The notes under the pieces were generated by a model, which did not search any database, had not been told where the DNA came from, and saw only the letters and a program-made list of their open reading frames with translations. 64,000 nt of DNA. Origin: Roseobacter sinensis. Its GTDB lineage: Bacteria; Pseudomonadota; Alphaproteobacteria; Rhodobacterales; Rhodobacteraceae. Every line of letters begins with the position of its first letter. Position 1 is the first letter of the stretch. Shown here piece after piece: positions 26,824 through 36,208 of this stretch. The stretch is from the NCBI RefSeq assembly GCF_025755255.1, contig NZ_JALIEB010000013.1, positions 1-64,000 on the forward strand, read 5' to 3'. The translations under genes and the position numbers were made by a program.

Positions 26824-29190
26824 ATGGCGGCAAATTCCGAGACCGAGCAACACGACGTCTCTCACGCACATGACCATTCAACGAATGGTTCTGGTGAGGC
26901 AACCTGCTGCGGTGGCGGCACGGGATCTGCGGGCGCAATCCCTTCAACGCCGCCCGAGCATGGCCGAAGCTTTCAGGTGAGTGGCCTCGACTGCGCCGAA
27001 GAGGTCTCCATCCTCTCCAAAGTCGTCGGTCCGAAACTCGGCGGGGCAGAGCACCTGGCTTTTGATGTGATCAACGGTCGGATGACCGTGCTGGAAAGCG
27101 CTGACCAGATTTCGGACAGCCAGATCTTGGACTTGGTTGCCAGCACGGGGATGACGGCCCGTGCGTGGGACGCGGACAATGCCAGCGCCGATCAGGCGTC
27201 GCATCTCGCCAAACAGAAATGGTTCACGATTCTGAGCGGCGGCTTCTGGGCCGCGGGATTTCTGTGGCACATCATCGAGACCGGCATGGGGGGGGCACTC
27301 GGCCTCTTCGCGGGGCACGGCGAAGCGCCGATGCCACTGGTCGAGGCAGGGCTATTCGCGGTTGCGATCCTGTTCGGTGTCTGGCTCGTGGCACCCAAGG
27401 CATGGTCGTCCGCACGGCGGCTGTCGCCCGACATGAATCTGCTGATGGTCGTCGCAGTCGCGGGTGCAATTGGCCTTGGCGAATTTTTCGAGGCGGCAAC
27501 GGTCGCGTTCTTCTTCTCGCTCTCGCTTTTCCTCGAAAGCTGGAGCGTCGGGCGTGCGAGGAATGCGATTTCAGCTCTGCTCGACCTCGCGCCGCCGACG
27601 GCAAGAGTTCTTAATGATGACGGCACGGAAGCGGACGTTCCGGCTTCCGCGGTTGCTATCAACGCACGTTTCATCGTGCGGGGCGGCGACCGCATCCCAT
27701 TGGATGGTGAGGTTGTCGATGGGGCAGGGGCCGTCGATCAGGCGCCAATCACCGGAGAGAGTGCGCTGGTCCCGAAGGAACGGGGCGACGAAGTCTACGC
27801 CGGTACGATCAACGGCGAAGGCACACTGACGGTGCGCGCCACGAAGGCCGCCTCGGATACCGTGTTGGCCAAGATCATCCGCATGGTCGGTGACGCCCAT
27901 GCCCGCCGCGCGCCGGTGGAGCAGTGGGTGGCGAAGTTCGCCCGCATCTACACGCCTATCGTCATGGCTCTCGCCATCGCAATTGCCCTGCTGCCGCCGC
28001 TCATTTTCGGGGGGGCCTGGGATTATTGGTTCTACAATGCACTCGTGCTGCTGGTGATCGCTTGCCCATGCGCTCTGGTCATCTCGACACCGGTCTCCAT
28101 CGTCGCTGCACTCACCGCCTCAGCGCGGGCCGGGGTGCTGATCAAGGGCGGCGCATATGTTGAGGCACCGGGCAAGACGACTGCACTGGCCATGGACAAG
28201 ACCGGCACGATCACCATGGGCGAGCCCGAGGTGGCGGCGGTGCATCTGCTGGGCAAAGCATCGGCGCAAGATCTGATGACCCTCGCCGCTGGACTGGAGG
28301 CACGTTCCTCGCATCCCTTGGCGCGCGCCATTCTCGCGCGGGCAGAAGCCGACGGGATCAATGTGTCCGCCGCGCAAGATACCCGAACCGTTCCCGGTAG
28401 GGGACTTGAAGGACGCACAGACGGCCGGTCGATCTGGCTAGGGTCCGACCGGTTTGCCGAGGATAAGGGTTTCGGCGACGCCATTCCGAAGGATTTGCGC
28501 GACCGCATCGAAGGCGCCGGCAGCACCCTTGTTGCCGTGGGCGACGACACCGGCGTGACGGGCATTCTGGAATTGCGCGACCGTATCCGCCCCGACGCCA
28601 AGGGCATCGTGGCACGGCTCCACGCGCAAGGCGTGAAGACCATCGTCATGCTGACGGGCGACAACGAGCGGACAGCGCGCGCCGTTGCCGCCGAGGTCGG
28701 CATCGACGAGGTCCGCGCCGAGCTTCTGCCCGAAGACAAGGTGACTGCCATCGAAGAACTGGTCGAAACGCATGACATGGTGGCCATGATCGGCGACGGG
28801 GTGAACGACGCCCCCGCCATGGCACGTGCGCATTACGCCATCGCGATGGGTGCTGTTGGTTCGGACGCGGCAATCGAGACGGCGGATATTGCCCTGATGA
28901 CCGACGACCTCGGCAAGGTGCCTTGGCTGATCGGTCATTCGCGCCGGACAATGTCGATTATCCATCAGAACATCGGTATTTCCTTGGCGACCAAGGGTGT
29001 TTTCGTCGTCGCTACTGCGTTCGGAGTGGCATCGATGTGGGGCGCTATTGCAGCCGACGTAGGAGTGTCATTGCTGGTGGTGGCCAACGCCCTGCGCCTG
29101 CTTAACAGCCAAGAGGCCAAGGCGCCGCCGTCCGGCGGTGATCAGGTTGGTCCACAGATAACAAAAGCCGCGCTTGCCCACGGACATTGA
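26824..29190 (+). CDS. Zn/Cd/Pb-type P1B ATPase (CadA/ZntA-like)
   Basis: A 788-residue efflux ATPase. The N-terminal tail is His-rich with a CC pair (HDVSHAHDHS, EATCCGGG). An HMA-like domain follows with GLDCAEEVSI, retaining only one Cys of CxxC. Core motifs are ITGESALVPKE, CPC at 414-416 followed by ALVISTPVSIV, DKTGT with Asp458, SSHP and [14 protein letters not shown] with ALVISTP and the terminal-helix pattern place it in the divalent Zn/Cd/Pb branch, unlike the copper ATPase at 9915. GGAGAG precedes the ATG. A MerR-type promoter lies 30 bases upstream. Confidence 0.9.
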   Translation: MAANSETEQHDVSHAHDHSTNGSGEATCCGGGTGSAGAIPSTPPEHGRSFQVSGLDCAEEVSILSKVVGPKLGGAEHLAFDVINGRMTVLESADQISDSQILDLVASTGMTARAWDADNASADQASHLAKQKWFTILSGGFWAAGFLWHIIETGMGGALGLFAGHGEAPMPLVEAGLFAVAILFGVWLVAPKAWSSARRLSPDMNLLMVVAVAGAIGLGEFFEAATVAFFFSLSLFLESWSVGRARNAISALLDLAPPTARVLNDDGTEADVPASAVAINARFIVRGGDRIPLDGEVVDGAGAVDQAPITGESALVPKERGDEVYAGTINGEGTLTVRATKAASDTVLAKIIRMVGDAHARRAPVEQWVAKFARIYTPIVMALAIAIALLPPLIFGGAWDYWFYNALVLLVIACPCALVISTPVSIVAALTASARAGVLIKGGAYVEAPGKTTALAMDKTGTITMGEPEVAAVHLLGKASAQDLMTLAAGLEARSSHPLARAILARAEADGINVSAAQDTRTVPGRGLEGRTDGRSIWLGSDRFAEDKGFGDAIPKDLRDRIEGAGSTLVAVGDDTGVTGILELRDRIRPDAKGIVARLHAQGVKTIVMLTGDNERTARAVAAEVGIDEVRAELLPEDKVTAIEELVETHDMVAMIGDGVNDAPAMARAHYAIAMGAVGSDAAIETADIALMTDDLGKVPWLIGHSRRTMSIIHQNIGISLATKGVFVVATAFGVASMWGAIAADVGVSLLVVANALRLLNSQEAKAPPSGGDQVGPQITKAALAHGH

Positions 29191-29253
29191 TCACTCAGCA
29201 TTTGCAAGGTAACGTAATGTCAATATCAGACCTCACGAAAGAGGCATCGAGCA

Positions 29254-29766
29254 GTGAAAACCATCCGATTTCCCCGCCGCGCCGTCCTGTTGGGCGGGTT
29301 GGCAGCGTTTTTGTCCGGCTGTGCTAGCAAGTTCCGCAGCTATGGCGGACCCGAGGTGACCCGTGTTCGGCTTTATAAGGGGCAGCGCTTGCTTGTTCTC
29401 GACGGAGCCGATCGCGTATTGCAAACCTATCCGGTCGGGCTGGGTTTCGCTCCTGTGGGTCACAAGCAATTCGAGGGAGACGGCCGGACCCCGGAGGGCA
29501 CCTACATAGTAGATAAGCGCAACCCTGAAAGTACGTATCATCTTTCAGTTGGTATCTCTTATCCGAACGAGGCCGACATCGCCTTTGCCGAAGCGCAGGG
29601 CCTTTCCCCCGGCGGCGACATCTTCATCCATGGTGGTCCACGCCCGGGCATCGACCCGACAAATGTCCGCGATTGGACAGCTGGCTGCATCGCGGTCACA
29701 GATCGGCAGATCGAGGACATCTATGCAATGGTGAAGGACGGAACACCTATCCACATCTTTGCATGA
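29254..29766 (+). CDS. L,D-transpeptidase lipoprotein (YafK-like)
   Basis: A 170-residue YkuD-domain protein with a lipoprotein signal (RRAVLLGGLAAFLSGCAS; lipobox LSGC). Catalytic features are HGGPRPG and RDWTAGCIAVTD, including the nucleophile Cys. It differs in type from the two Tat-exported paralogs. The GTG start at 29254 follows AGAGG, 63 bases after the CadA-like ATPase, so both are probably cotranscribed from the MerR-type promoter at 26763. Its 3' end overlaps the convergent lnt end by 20 bases. Confidence 0.85.
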   Translation: MKTIRFPRRAVLLGGLAAFLSGCASKFRSYGGPEVTRVRLYKGQRLLVLDGADRVLQTYPVGLGFAPVGHKQFEGDGRTPEGTYIVDKRNPESTYHLSVGISYPNEADIAFAEAQGLSPGGDIFIHGGPRPGIDPTNVRDWTAGCIAVTDRQIEDIYAMVKDGTPIHIFA

Positions 29767-31354
29767 CGGTCCTTCTCATGCGGCGGTAGTGAGCCGTCGC
29801 ATTGGCCGCCATTGCCCAGCTCCACGAAGCCAAGATGAGCGCCAACAGCATCCAGTCCCCGAAGCTCGCGTAGAGTGTCGGCGGTCGCGCGGAGGGCAGG
29901 CTAGCGTCGATGATGCCCGTTTCGCCGGTATCGAGCCGCGCAACGATCTCTCCGCTCGCGTCGATGACCGCAGAGATGCCCGTATTCGCGGCTCGAATTA
30001 CAGGAAGGCCTTCCTCTATGGCGCGCATACGTGCGGAAGCCAGATGCTGCTCAGGTCCGATGCTGGTGCCAAACCAGGCGTCGTTGGTGGCGTTGAAGAT
30101 CCAGTCTGGCCTGAACAGGTCGTCGACCACATGGCTTGGGAAGATGATCTCATAGCAGATCGCCACGGCGACCAGCGGCACACCCGGAAGCGCAAGCGTT
30201 CGCGGGCCCGGTCCGGGCGTAAAATCGCCCAGACCCGCCGTGAGCCGCTCGATGGGCAACCAGCCACGGAATGGCACATATTCGCCGAAGGGTACGAGAT
30301 GGTGTTTCGCGTATCCGGTCAGGATTCCGCCGGTCGCGCCAAAAGCCTGGACCGTGTTGAAATATCGGGTGCCATCCTCGCTCGGTACCCGGTCCGGCAC
30401 CCCGGTGAGCAGCACGCTGCCTTCTGGTAGCGCGGCGGCAATGCGGGTCTGCGCCTCCGTATCCTCATCGAGGAAACCCGGAAAGGCGGTTTCCGGCCAG
30501 AGAAGAACGTCGAAATCGCCGCGCCGGGTTGAAAGCTCAAGATAGCGCGCGAATGTCGCCTCGCGGTTCTCGGGCGCCCATTTCTCCTCTTGTGGAATGT
30601 TGCCTTGGACAATGCGCAGGTCGACACCGGATGGCTGTTGTGCATCCGACTGGAGGCGAAGCGTGCCGACAGCCCACATCGTCGCTATGCCGGCCAGCGC
30701 CATGAGCGAGATGGTCAATCGTTGCCGCCCGGACGCCATGGCAGCCGCGCCGGGGAGTACCGCAACGAACACGGTGAGAAAGCTTAACCCATAGCTTCCG
30801 ACCCAGGCGGCGGGCTGGCGAAAAGCGGCGTAATCGACCATAGCGTAGCTGGCGAGGTTCCACGGAAATCCTGTCAAAACGTGACCTCGCAACCACTCGG
30901 CAGCGGTCCAGGAGGTCGCGAACAGGAGGCAGGCCAAGAGACTGCCCATGGCTCCGCGCCGCGCGATTTCGGCAAAAAGCGCGGCGGCAATGGCTGGGAA
31001 AATCGCGAGACCTGCGGACAATCCCGCGACCGCCGGGATCGCCATCGTCCCAAACCGCTCGGCCTCGACGTAGAAACTCTCTGCAATCCACGAAATCCCG
31101 AAACCGAACTGGCCAAGACCAAACGCCCAGCCGACGAGGAAAGCGCGCCCGAAGGAGAGATCGCGAAGACCGACAAACAACGCGGAATAGGCAATGGGAA
31201 CAAGCAAGAGAAGCGAGAAAGGCGGGAAAGTCAGAACGGTCAGCGCCCCGGCGACGAAACCAAGCGTCATCCGCGAAAGAAAACGGTGGCGCAGAGCGAT
31301 GCGGTTCAGAATTTCCGGCTTCACGACTTGATCGAACGCCGCGCGCTGATCCAT
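29747..31354 (-). CDS. lnt: Apolipoprotein N-acyltransferase
   Basis: A 535-residue inner-membrane enzyme that adds the third acyl chain to lipoproteins. About six N-terminal helices are followed by a nitrilase-like domain. LLWPETAFPGF carries the catalytic Glu, YAKHHLVPFGEYVPF the Lys region, and AICYEIIFP the nucleophile Cys. The open frame extends upstream to 31609 but that part is antisense to lspA; I chose the ATG at 31354, which overlaps the lspA end by 34 bases. It is the last gene of the leftward operon. A chromosomal copy is usually essential, so this is probably a second copy. Confidence 0.88.
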   Translation of the reverse strand: MDQRAAFDQVVKPEILNRIALRHRFLSRMTLGFVAGALTVLTFPPFSLLLLVPIAYSALFVGLRDLSFGRAFLVGWAFGLGQFGFGISWIAESFYVEAERFGTMAIPAVAGLSAGLAIFPAIAAALFAEIARRGAMGSLLACLLFATSWTAAEWLRGHVLTGFPWNLASYAMVDYAAFRQPAAWVGSYGLSFLTVFVAVLPGAAAMASGRQRLTISLMALAGIATMWAVGTLRLQSDAQQPSGVDLRIVQGNIPQEEKWAPENREATFARYLELSTRRGDFDVLLWPETAFPGFLDEDTEAQTRIAAALPEGSVLLTGVPDRVPSEDGTRYFNTVQAFGATGGILTGYAKHHLVPFGEYVPFRGWLPIERLTAGLGDFTPGPGPRTLALPGVPLVAVAICYEIIFPSHVVDDLFRPDWIFNATNDAWFGTSIGPEQHLASARMRAIEEGLPVIRAANTGISAVIDASGEIVARLDTGETGIIDASLPSARPPTLYASFGDWMLLALILASWSWAMAANATAHYRRMRRTVMQRCG

Positions 31355-31803
31355 GGCGCGGCGAGCAAGAGCCCCACGCCACTGACGACAAATACATCGG
31401 CCAAGTTGAAGGCAGGCCAATGTGTTGTGCCAATGTAGAAATCGAGAAAGTCTGTTACAGCCCGATACCGCACACGATCGATGACATTGCCCAGGGCTCC
31501 GCCAATCATCGCGCCATAGGCAAGCGTTTCGACCGCATTGTCGGCGCGAAACAGCATAATCCCCAGCCAAACACAGATGACAAGAGCGAGAGCGATGAGG
31601 CTCCACCACGGCGCGCCGCCCAGCATCCCGAAAGTCACGCCGTCATTACGATAAAAGACGAGGTTGAATCGCGGAAACACGGAAATCCCGGCGCTTAAAG
31701 TGGCGGCATTCGCAACGACAATGGCTTTGGTGATCTGATCAATCGCGAACGCAGCAAGCGCCGCGAAGACGCCGATAACCGGAGATACCTTGTTTAGTGA
31801 CAT
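31321..31803 (-). CDS. lspA: Lipoprotein signal peptidase (signal peptidase II)
   Basis: A 160-residue four-helix protease. Catalytic aspartates are in GGALGNVIDRV and FNLADV; VFYRNDGVTFGML is the N-terminal conserved loop. It cleaves prolipoproteins before the lipid-modified Cys. The ATG at 31803 starts four bases after the ZIP stop. LspA-like genes are known in lead/cadmium resistance operons (pbrC), which fits the neighbouring MerR-controlled metal genes. Confidence 0.9.
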   Translation of the reverse strand: MSLNKVSPVIGVFAALAAFAIDQITKAIVVANAATLSAGISVFPRFNLVFYRNDGVTFGMLGGAPWWSLIALALVICVWLGIMLFRADNAVETLAYGAMIGGALGNVIDRVRYRAVTDFLDFYIGTTHWPAFNLADVFVVSGVGLLLAAPWISARRSIKS

Positions 31804-31807
31804 TGCC

Positions 31808-32590
31808 TCATCCCAACCAGACATCAAGGAACAGCATCAGAACGAGCCCGACTGCCAGCCCGAGCGTTGCCCTGTTCTGATGGCCGCTGCGATGGGTTTC
31901 AGGGATGATTTCGTGGCTGATGACGTAGAGCATCGCTCCCGCGGCAAAGGCCAGACCCCAAGGCAGCAGCGGTTCCGACAGTGTGATGATCCCGGCCCCG
32001 AGCAGGCCGCCAATCGGCTCGACCATGCCCGTCAGCGCCGCGATGCCCCAGGCGCGCAGCTTCGGATATCCCTCGCCCAGCAGAGATACAGCGACGGCCA
32101 ATCCTTCGGGCGCATTCTGAAGCCCGATGCCGATGGCGAGCGGCAGACCGCCCTCCATACCTCCGGATCCGAAGCCGACCCCGACCGCGAGGCCTTCGGG
32201 GAAGTTGTGGATCGTGATCGCGATGATGAACAGCCAGACCCGCCGCAAAGACGCCGCTTCGGGCCCTTCGCGTCCCGTCTTGAAGTGCTCGTGCGGCAGC
32301 TTCTCGTTCATCAGCGCGACAGCCCCCATGCCCAGAAGGATCGAGACGCATACGATGGCCGCAGGCATCGCGTCGTTTTCGAACATTGGCTCTGCCGCAT
32401 CCAATGCCGGGATGATCAGCGAAAAGAACGAGGCTGACAGCATGACACCGGCAGCGAAGCCGAGCGACAGATCGCGCGTGGCCCGGGACGGGATGCGCCC
32501 GAACAGCACGGGAGCTGCCCCGACTGCCGTGAGCGAACCGGCAGCGAGACTTCCGAGAAAGCCGAGCATTATCGGAGACAGATTTTCCAT
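31808..32590 (-). CDS. ZIP-family metal transporter (GufA-like)
   Basis: A 260-residue, eight-helix transporter. The metal-site helices are ITIHNFPEGLAVGVGFGSG and GIGLQNAPEGLAVAVSL, followed by MVEPIGGLLG and YVISHEIIPETHR. ZIP proteins move divalent metals toward the cytoplasm, so its presence among efflux genes is notable. A His-containing loop (LPHEHFKTG) follows helix 3. It lies in the tightly packed operon between DUF411 and lspA. Confidence 0.88.
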   Translation of the reverse strand: MENLSPIMLGFLGSLAAGSLTAVGAAPVLFGRIPSRATRDLSLGFAAGVMLSASFFSLIIPALDAAEPMFENDAMPAAIVCVSILLGMGAVALMNEKLPHEHFKTGREGPEAASLRRVWLFIIAITIHNFPEGLAVGVGFGSGGMEGGLPLAIGIGLQNAPEGLAVAVSLLGEGYPKLRAWGIAALTGMVEPIGGLLGAGIITLSEPLLPWGLAFAAGAMLYVISHEIIPETHRSGHQNRATLGLAVGLVLMLFLDVWLG

Positions 32591-32602
32591 GGGCGGGCCA
32601 GA

Positions 32603-33058
32603 TTATCCTTCGGCGTAGCTCGAAAAGACTTCCGTCGACCCGTCCTTGCGGATGAGGAAGACATCATAGGCCTCGCGGTCGTCTTCTGGCCCCATGCCGG
32701 GCGAGCCATAGGGCATCCCCGGAACGGCGAGGCCGACGGCGTCCGGGCGCTCCTCGAGAAGGCGGCGGATGTCAGCGGCTGGGACATGGCCTTCGATCAC
32801 GTAGCCATCAATGAGCGCGGTGTGGCAGGAGACCATGCGCTGCGGCACGCCGTTGTCGAGCTTGAAGCGAACCAACGACCCACCGAACATGTTCTCGCCC
32901 GTCGGCGCAAACCCGTTTTCTTCGAGATGGTTCATCCACGAGAGGCAGCAGCCGCAACCGTTCGTCTTGCGGACGTCGATCGCCGTTGCCTCTGCGAGGG
33001 CCTGTGCCGCCGGGAACAGGGCGAGCGTGATGGCAAGAGCTTGGGTCATACGTTTCAT
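32603..33058 (-). CDS. DUF411 exported metal-binding protein
   Basis: A 151-residue protein with a signal peptide ending AAQALAE. The DUF411 core shows KTNGCGCCLSWMNHLEENGF and MVSCHTALIDGYVIEGHVP, followed by VGLAVPGMPYGSPGM. Cys and Met residues suggest copper or silver binding; the family is widespread in metal islands. It is three bases downstream of the M23 gene and twelve bases upstream of the ZIP gene. Confidence 0.85.
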   Translation of the reverse strand: MKRMTQALAITLALFPAAQALAEATAIDVRKTNGCGCCLSWMNHLEENGFAPTGENMFGGSLVRFKLDNGVPQRMVSCHTALIDGYVIEGHVPAADIRRLLEERPDAVGLAVPGMPYGSPGMGPEDDREAYDVFLIRKDGSTEVFSSYAEG

Positions 33059-33061
33059 GGG

Positions 33062-34435
33062 TCAGAGCCTTTCGGTTGTCGTTTCGGCAATCTCGCTGCC
33101 GAGGTTTTGATTCAGAAGTGCGCGCGCCTCGGCCAGACGCGAGAGCGCGGCGGTATCATCCGCTTCGCTCTCGGCTGCTTCGGCGAGCCGGTCGTCAGCG
33201 AGGGGGTCAGTCGGGCGCCCATCCACGAGGACTTCGTAGTGCAGGTTCGGACCTGTCGCCGTACCAGTCGCGCCGACGCGGCCGATCACATCTCCCGCCG
33301 CAACGCGTTGGCCTTGTGCCAGGTCTTCCGGCACGGCGCTCAGATGCGCGTAGCGCGTCATGGTGTCGGAGCCGTGGGCGATTTCGACCACTCGACCATA
33401 GCCGCCCCGCCAGCCGATGAAACTGACCCGCCCCGGTGCCGTCGATTGAACCGGTGTCCCACGTGCCGCTGCGAAATCGACGCCGGTGTGCATCCGGACG
33501 TTGCCAAAGACCGGATGCGTACGGCGTCCGAACACCGAGCTTAGGCGCGCACCCTCGACCGGCTGTGCGAAGACGCGCAGCACCTCGCCATCGACGTAGA
33601 TCGTCGCCTGACCGCTGCCGTCGTTTGGCCATACGATCTCGTAAAGCGAACCGCCGATCTCCAATGCGGCGAAGGCGAGCTCGGGCTGTCCGATCCTGTC
33701 CTCGCCCACACGCGCCTCGCGCCAGAGAAGCCTTAGTGTCTCGCCACCGGCCAACTCGCGGCGGAAGTCCACGGTCCCACCCAGCATCTGCGCAAGGTCC
33801 ACGGAAAAACGGGCGGGTATGCCGGCTTCGTCGAGTGCCGCGAAGATCGAGCTGTAGATCACCGCTTCGCCGGCAAGGGTTACGATCTCCGGATCCGGAG
33901 CCACGACCTGCGTGGACAACTTCTCGCCGAAAACCACCTCGATCCGAACCCCGTCCTCGACGGCGAGTGAGACGGTGCGGGGGCTGCCGTCCACGGTCGA
34001 AGCGACAGTGACCGAGTGCCCCGGCCGCAGCCGTCGCAGATCGTATTCCGCGCCAAGCGCGAGGGCAACTTCGGCTCTGTCAGGTGCCGCAAGTCCAGCT
34101 TCGGACAGCAAGAAATCGAGCGTCTCGCCAGGTGCAATGTCGCGCGACCACGTCGACAGCGGTGGCTCGATCGCCCTTACCGGCCTGTCGGCAAACGCGA
34201 CCTGCAGAAGGGGTAGGGGGCCGAGGTCGGGTGCATCCTCTGCCCATGCCGTCGCGGGCAGCGTCACGAGGATTTCAACGTTTCTAGGGGCTTCAGGACC
34301 TTGGGGCATCCAGCTACCTGCCTGGGCAAGTTCCGGCGGCACGGGTTCTTTCGACATGAAATCAGAGATGGCGATAGCCGCTCCCGAAACCGTCCCCGCA
34401 ATTGCGACACCCGCCGCCAAAGTTCTGAGCCTCAT
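33062..34435 (-). CDS. M23 (LytM-type) metallopeptidase
   Basis: A 457-residue protein with an N-terminal membrane anchor. A long extracytoplasmic region with OapA/LysM-like character (ETLDFLLSEAGL) precedes the M23 domain. Zn ligands are in MHTGVDFAAARGTPV and NLHYEVLVDGRPTDP, with the catalytic region around TMTRYAHLSAV. Such enzymes cut peptidoglycan cross-bridges. The ATG at 34435 overlaps the SCO stop as ATGA. Its place in a metal-responsive operon suggests wall remodelling together with the L,D-transpeptidases. Confidence 0.88.
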   Translation of the reverse strand: MRLRTLAAGVAIAGTVSGAAIAISDFMSKEPVPPELAQAGSWMPQGPEAPRNVEILVTLPATAWAEDAPDLGPLPLLQVAFADRPVRAIEPPLSTWSRDIAPGETLDFLLSEAGLAAPDRAEVALALGAEYDLRRLRPGHSVTVASTVDGSPRTVSLAVEDGVRIEVVFGEKLSTQVVAPDPEIVTLAGEAVIYSSIFAALDEAGIPARFSVDLAQMLGGTVDFRRELAGGETLRLLWREARVGEDRIGQPELAFAALEIGGSLYEIVWPNDGSGQATIYVDGEVLRVFAQPVEGARLSSVFGRRTHPVFGNVRMHTGVDFAAARGTPVQSTAPGRVSFIGWRGGYGRVVEIAHGSDTMTRYAHLSAVPEDLAQGQRVAAGDVIGRVGATGTATGPNLHYEVLVDGRPTDPLADDRLAEAAESEADDTAALSRLAEARALLNQNLGSEIAETTTERL

Positions 34436-35058
34436 GTCGCCCCCTCCATTTCTTCTGCTAGCGCGCGGCGAATTTTCGGCACCGCGAATTCTCTGGGTTC
34501 GTGATAGTCGATCATGGTGACGAACCGCCCAGAGGCTGCGAACAGGAAGACGCTCGCGGTGTGGTTCATCGTGTAATCGCCGCTTTCCGTCGGCACCCGC
34601 TCGTAGGTGGCGCGGAAGCCGTCCGCGACGCGCGCGATCTGCTCTTCCGGTCCCGTCCAGCCACGTATCCCAGGATGGAAGTAGCCGACATATTCGGCCA
34701 TCGTTTCGACAGTGTCGCGCTCGGGATCGACCGTGATGAAAACCACGTTCATTTCGTCGGCCTCGTCTCCCAGATCGTCGAGCCATCCCGAAATGTCCGA
34801 GAGCGTGGTCGGGCAGACATCGGGACAGTAGGTAAAGCCGAAGAACGCCATCGTCGGGCGACCGATAAGGGTTTCTGGCCCGACCGCGTTGCCCTCATGA
34901 TCCGTCAGACGGAAATCCATCTCGGTCAGGGCCACAGGCCGCTGCCCGACAGGTTCGGGTCCACCGGGTCCATCGACCTGCCACCAACCGACGAAGAGCA
35001 TCAGGGCGACCGCCCCGACACCAGCCGCCCCGTACCCCAGGATCGCCCGTCGCCGCAT
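34432..35058 (-). CDS. SCO-family copper chaperone / thiol protein (copy 2)
   Basis: A 208-residue membrane-anchored thioredoxin-fold protein. FGFTYCPDVCPTTLSDIS holds the Cu-binding CxxxC, and NHTASVFLF the His ligand. SCO proteins deliver copper to, or reduce thiols of, the CuA centre of cytochrome oxidase. The start is ATG at 35058, overlapping the PCu(A)C stop (TGATG). The window holds two SCO genes in one operon. Confidence 0.88.
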   Translation of the reverse strand: MRRRAILGYGAAGVGAVALMLFVGWWQVDGPGGPEPVGQRPVALTEMDFRLTDHEGNAVGPETLIGRPTMAFFGFTYCPDVCPTTLSDISGWLDDLGDEADEMNVVFITVDPERDTVETMAEYVGYFHPGIRGWTGPEEQIARVADGFRATYERVPTESGDYTMNHTASVFLFAASGRFVTMIDYHEPREFAVPKIRRALAEEMEGAT

Positions 35059-35525
35059 CAGTCCTCTGGCCCCCGCGCGGCGATTCCAAGGATCGGCACC
35101 TCGACCGTCACTTCGCCTCCGTCGTCGAAAAGCAGGGTCAGCGGAAAGGTGTCCCCTTCCGTCATCGGTTCTTGTAGCCGCATCAGCATTGCGTGCAGGC
35201 CCCCCGGTTCGAGCGCGACGCTCTCGCCCGGGGCGATCGCGATCTCCCCCGCCGGGCTCATGGAACTCACACCTTCGGCATTTGTCTTCGTCTCGTGAAT
35301 TTCGGGCATCATCGCGAGCGGTGTTGTAAGGCCGATCAGCGTCACTGGCTCGTCGCCAGTGTTGCGGATCGTCATGTAAGCGGCCCCGGGACGGTTCATC
35401 CCGATGGAGGCGCGGGACCACGCGTTCTCGACGACAACATACTCGAGTCCGGCCAGCGCGGGCGCTGAGAACCCTCCAAGGGTCAAAAGCGCCGCCAGTG
35501 TGCTGGTCAAAATATACTTTTTCAT
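35058..35525 (-). CDS. PCu(A)C periplasmic copper chaperone
   Basis: A 155-residue exported protein; the signal peptide ends GGFSAPALA. The Cu(I) site is formed by MMPEIHETKTNAEGVSSM and GGLHAMLM, the family's H(M)X10MX21HXM-type motif. It works with SCO proteins in CuA assembly or buffers periplasmic copper. It lies 23 bases after the DsbA-like gene and overlaps the SCO start. Confidence 0.88.
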   Translation of the reverse strand: MKKYILTSTLAALLTLGGFSAPALAGLEYVVVENAWSRASIGMNRPGAAYMTIRNTGDEPVTLIGLTTPLAMMPEIHETKTNAEGVSSMSPAGEIAIAPGESVALEPGGLHAMLMRLQEPMTEGDTFPLTLLFDDGGEVTVEVPILGIAARGPED

Positions 35526-35548
35526 CGTTCTGATCCTGCCCTTTCCAT

Positions 35549-36208
35549 TCAGCTTTGCACAGCAGCGACTTCGGCAGCCACCAGACGACGCAATTCTGCC
35601 TCTCCGAATGGATCGAGCGGCTTGCCGTTCACGAAGAATGTGGGCGTCTGGCGAATTCCCACGGTCTCGACGTCAGCACGATCCTGGTTCAGGATCGCCA
35701 CGACATCGGGTGCCAGCATTTGCGTGCGCGCGGCCTCGGCATCGAGTCCGGCCGTGGCGGCGATCTGAAGGATCAGGCCAGGCGCCGGGGCACCGTGCGA
35801 CGCCCATCTCGGCTGTTCCCGCAGAACGGCCTCAAGCACCGGCACGTAAACGTCCTGCATGCGCGCCGCCTCGAGCACGCGGATCGCTTCCTCGGATGCC
35901 GCGCCGTGGAAGGGCGTGTAGCGGATCACGACGCGGACAGCATCCCCATGCTCGGCCATGATGTCCTTCACGATGGGATGAAAGGCGCGACAGGCCTCGC
36001 AGGCCGGATCGAAGAATTCGACGATCGTGACGGGCGCTTCCGCAGGCCCGAGGATGGGCGAGTAGGGGCGGATCATCGCGTCCGCGAGTTCCGGCGCAAC
36101 AGGCTCCGCTTCGGCCACCGGGCCGGGGCGGGTTGCAAACCAGGTGGCTCCGCCGAAGCCGGCGACGCCGAGGGCGAGAACGGACAGGATCAGGCCGCGT
36201 CGGTTCAT
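35549..36208 (-). CDS. DsbA-family thioredoxin (DsbA2)
   Basis: A 219-residue protein with an N-terminal anchor. The thioredoxin domain has EFFDPACEACRAFHP as the CxxC site and IRQTPTFFVNG as the cis-Pro loop. It overlaps the DsbB start region as ATGA, so the two form an oxidative pair. Together with SCO and PCu(A)C it probably keeps periplasmic copper and cysteine chemistry in balance. Confidence 0.85.
   Translation of the reverse strand: MNRRGLILSVLALGVAGFGGATWFATRPGPVAEAEPVAPELADAMIRPYSPILGPAEAPVTIVEFFDPACEACRAFHPIVKDIMAEHGDAVRVVIRYTPFHGAASEEAIRVLEAARMQDVYVPVLEAVLREQPRWASHGAPAPGLILQIAATAGLDAEAARTQMLAPDVVAILNQDRADVETVGIRQTPTFFVNGKPLDPFGEAELRRLVAAEVAAVQS

Noticed and set aside
29205-29240. 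GTAACG as a third ECF promoter
   Set aside because: No CGTC occurs 16 bases after GTAAC, and the flanking TTCTG and TTTT are absent.
31355-31609. N-terminal extension of Lnt
   Set aside because: These codons are antisense to lspA and read as low-complexity non-protein sequence; the ATG at 31354 fits the family start.
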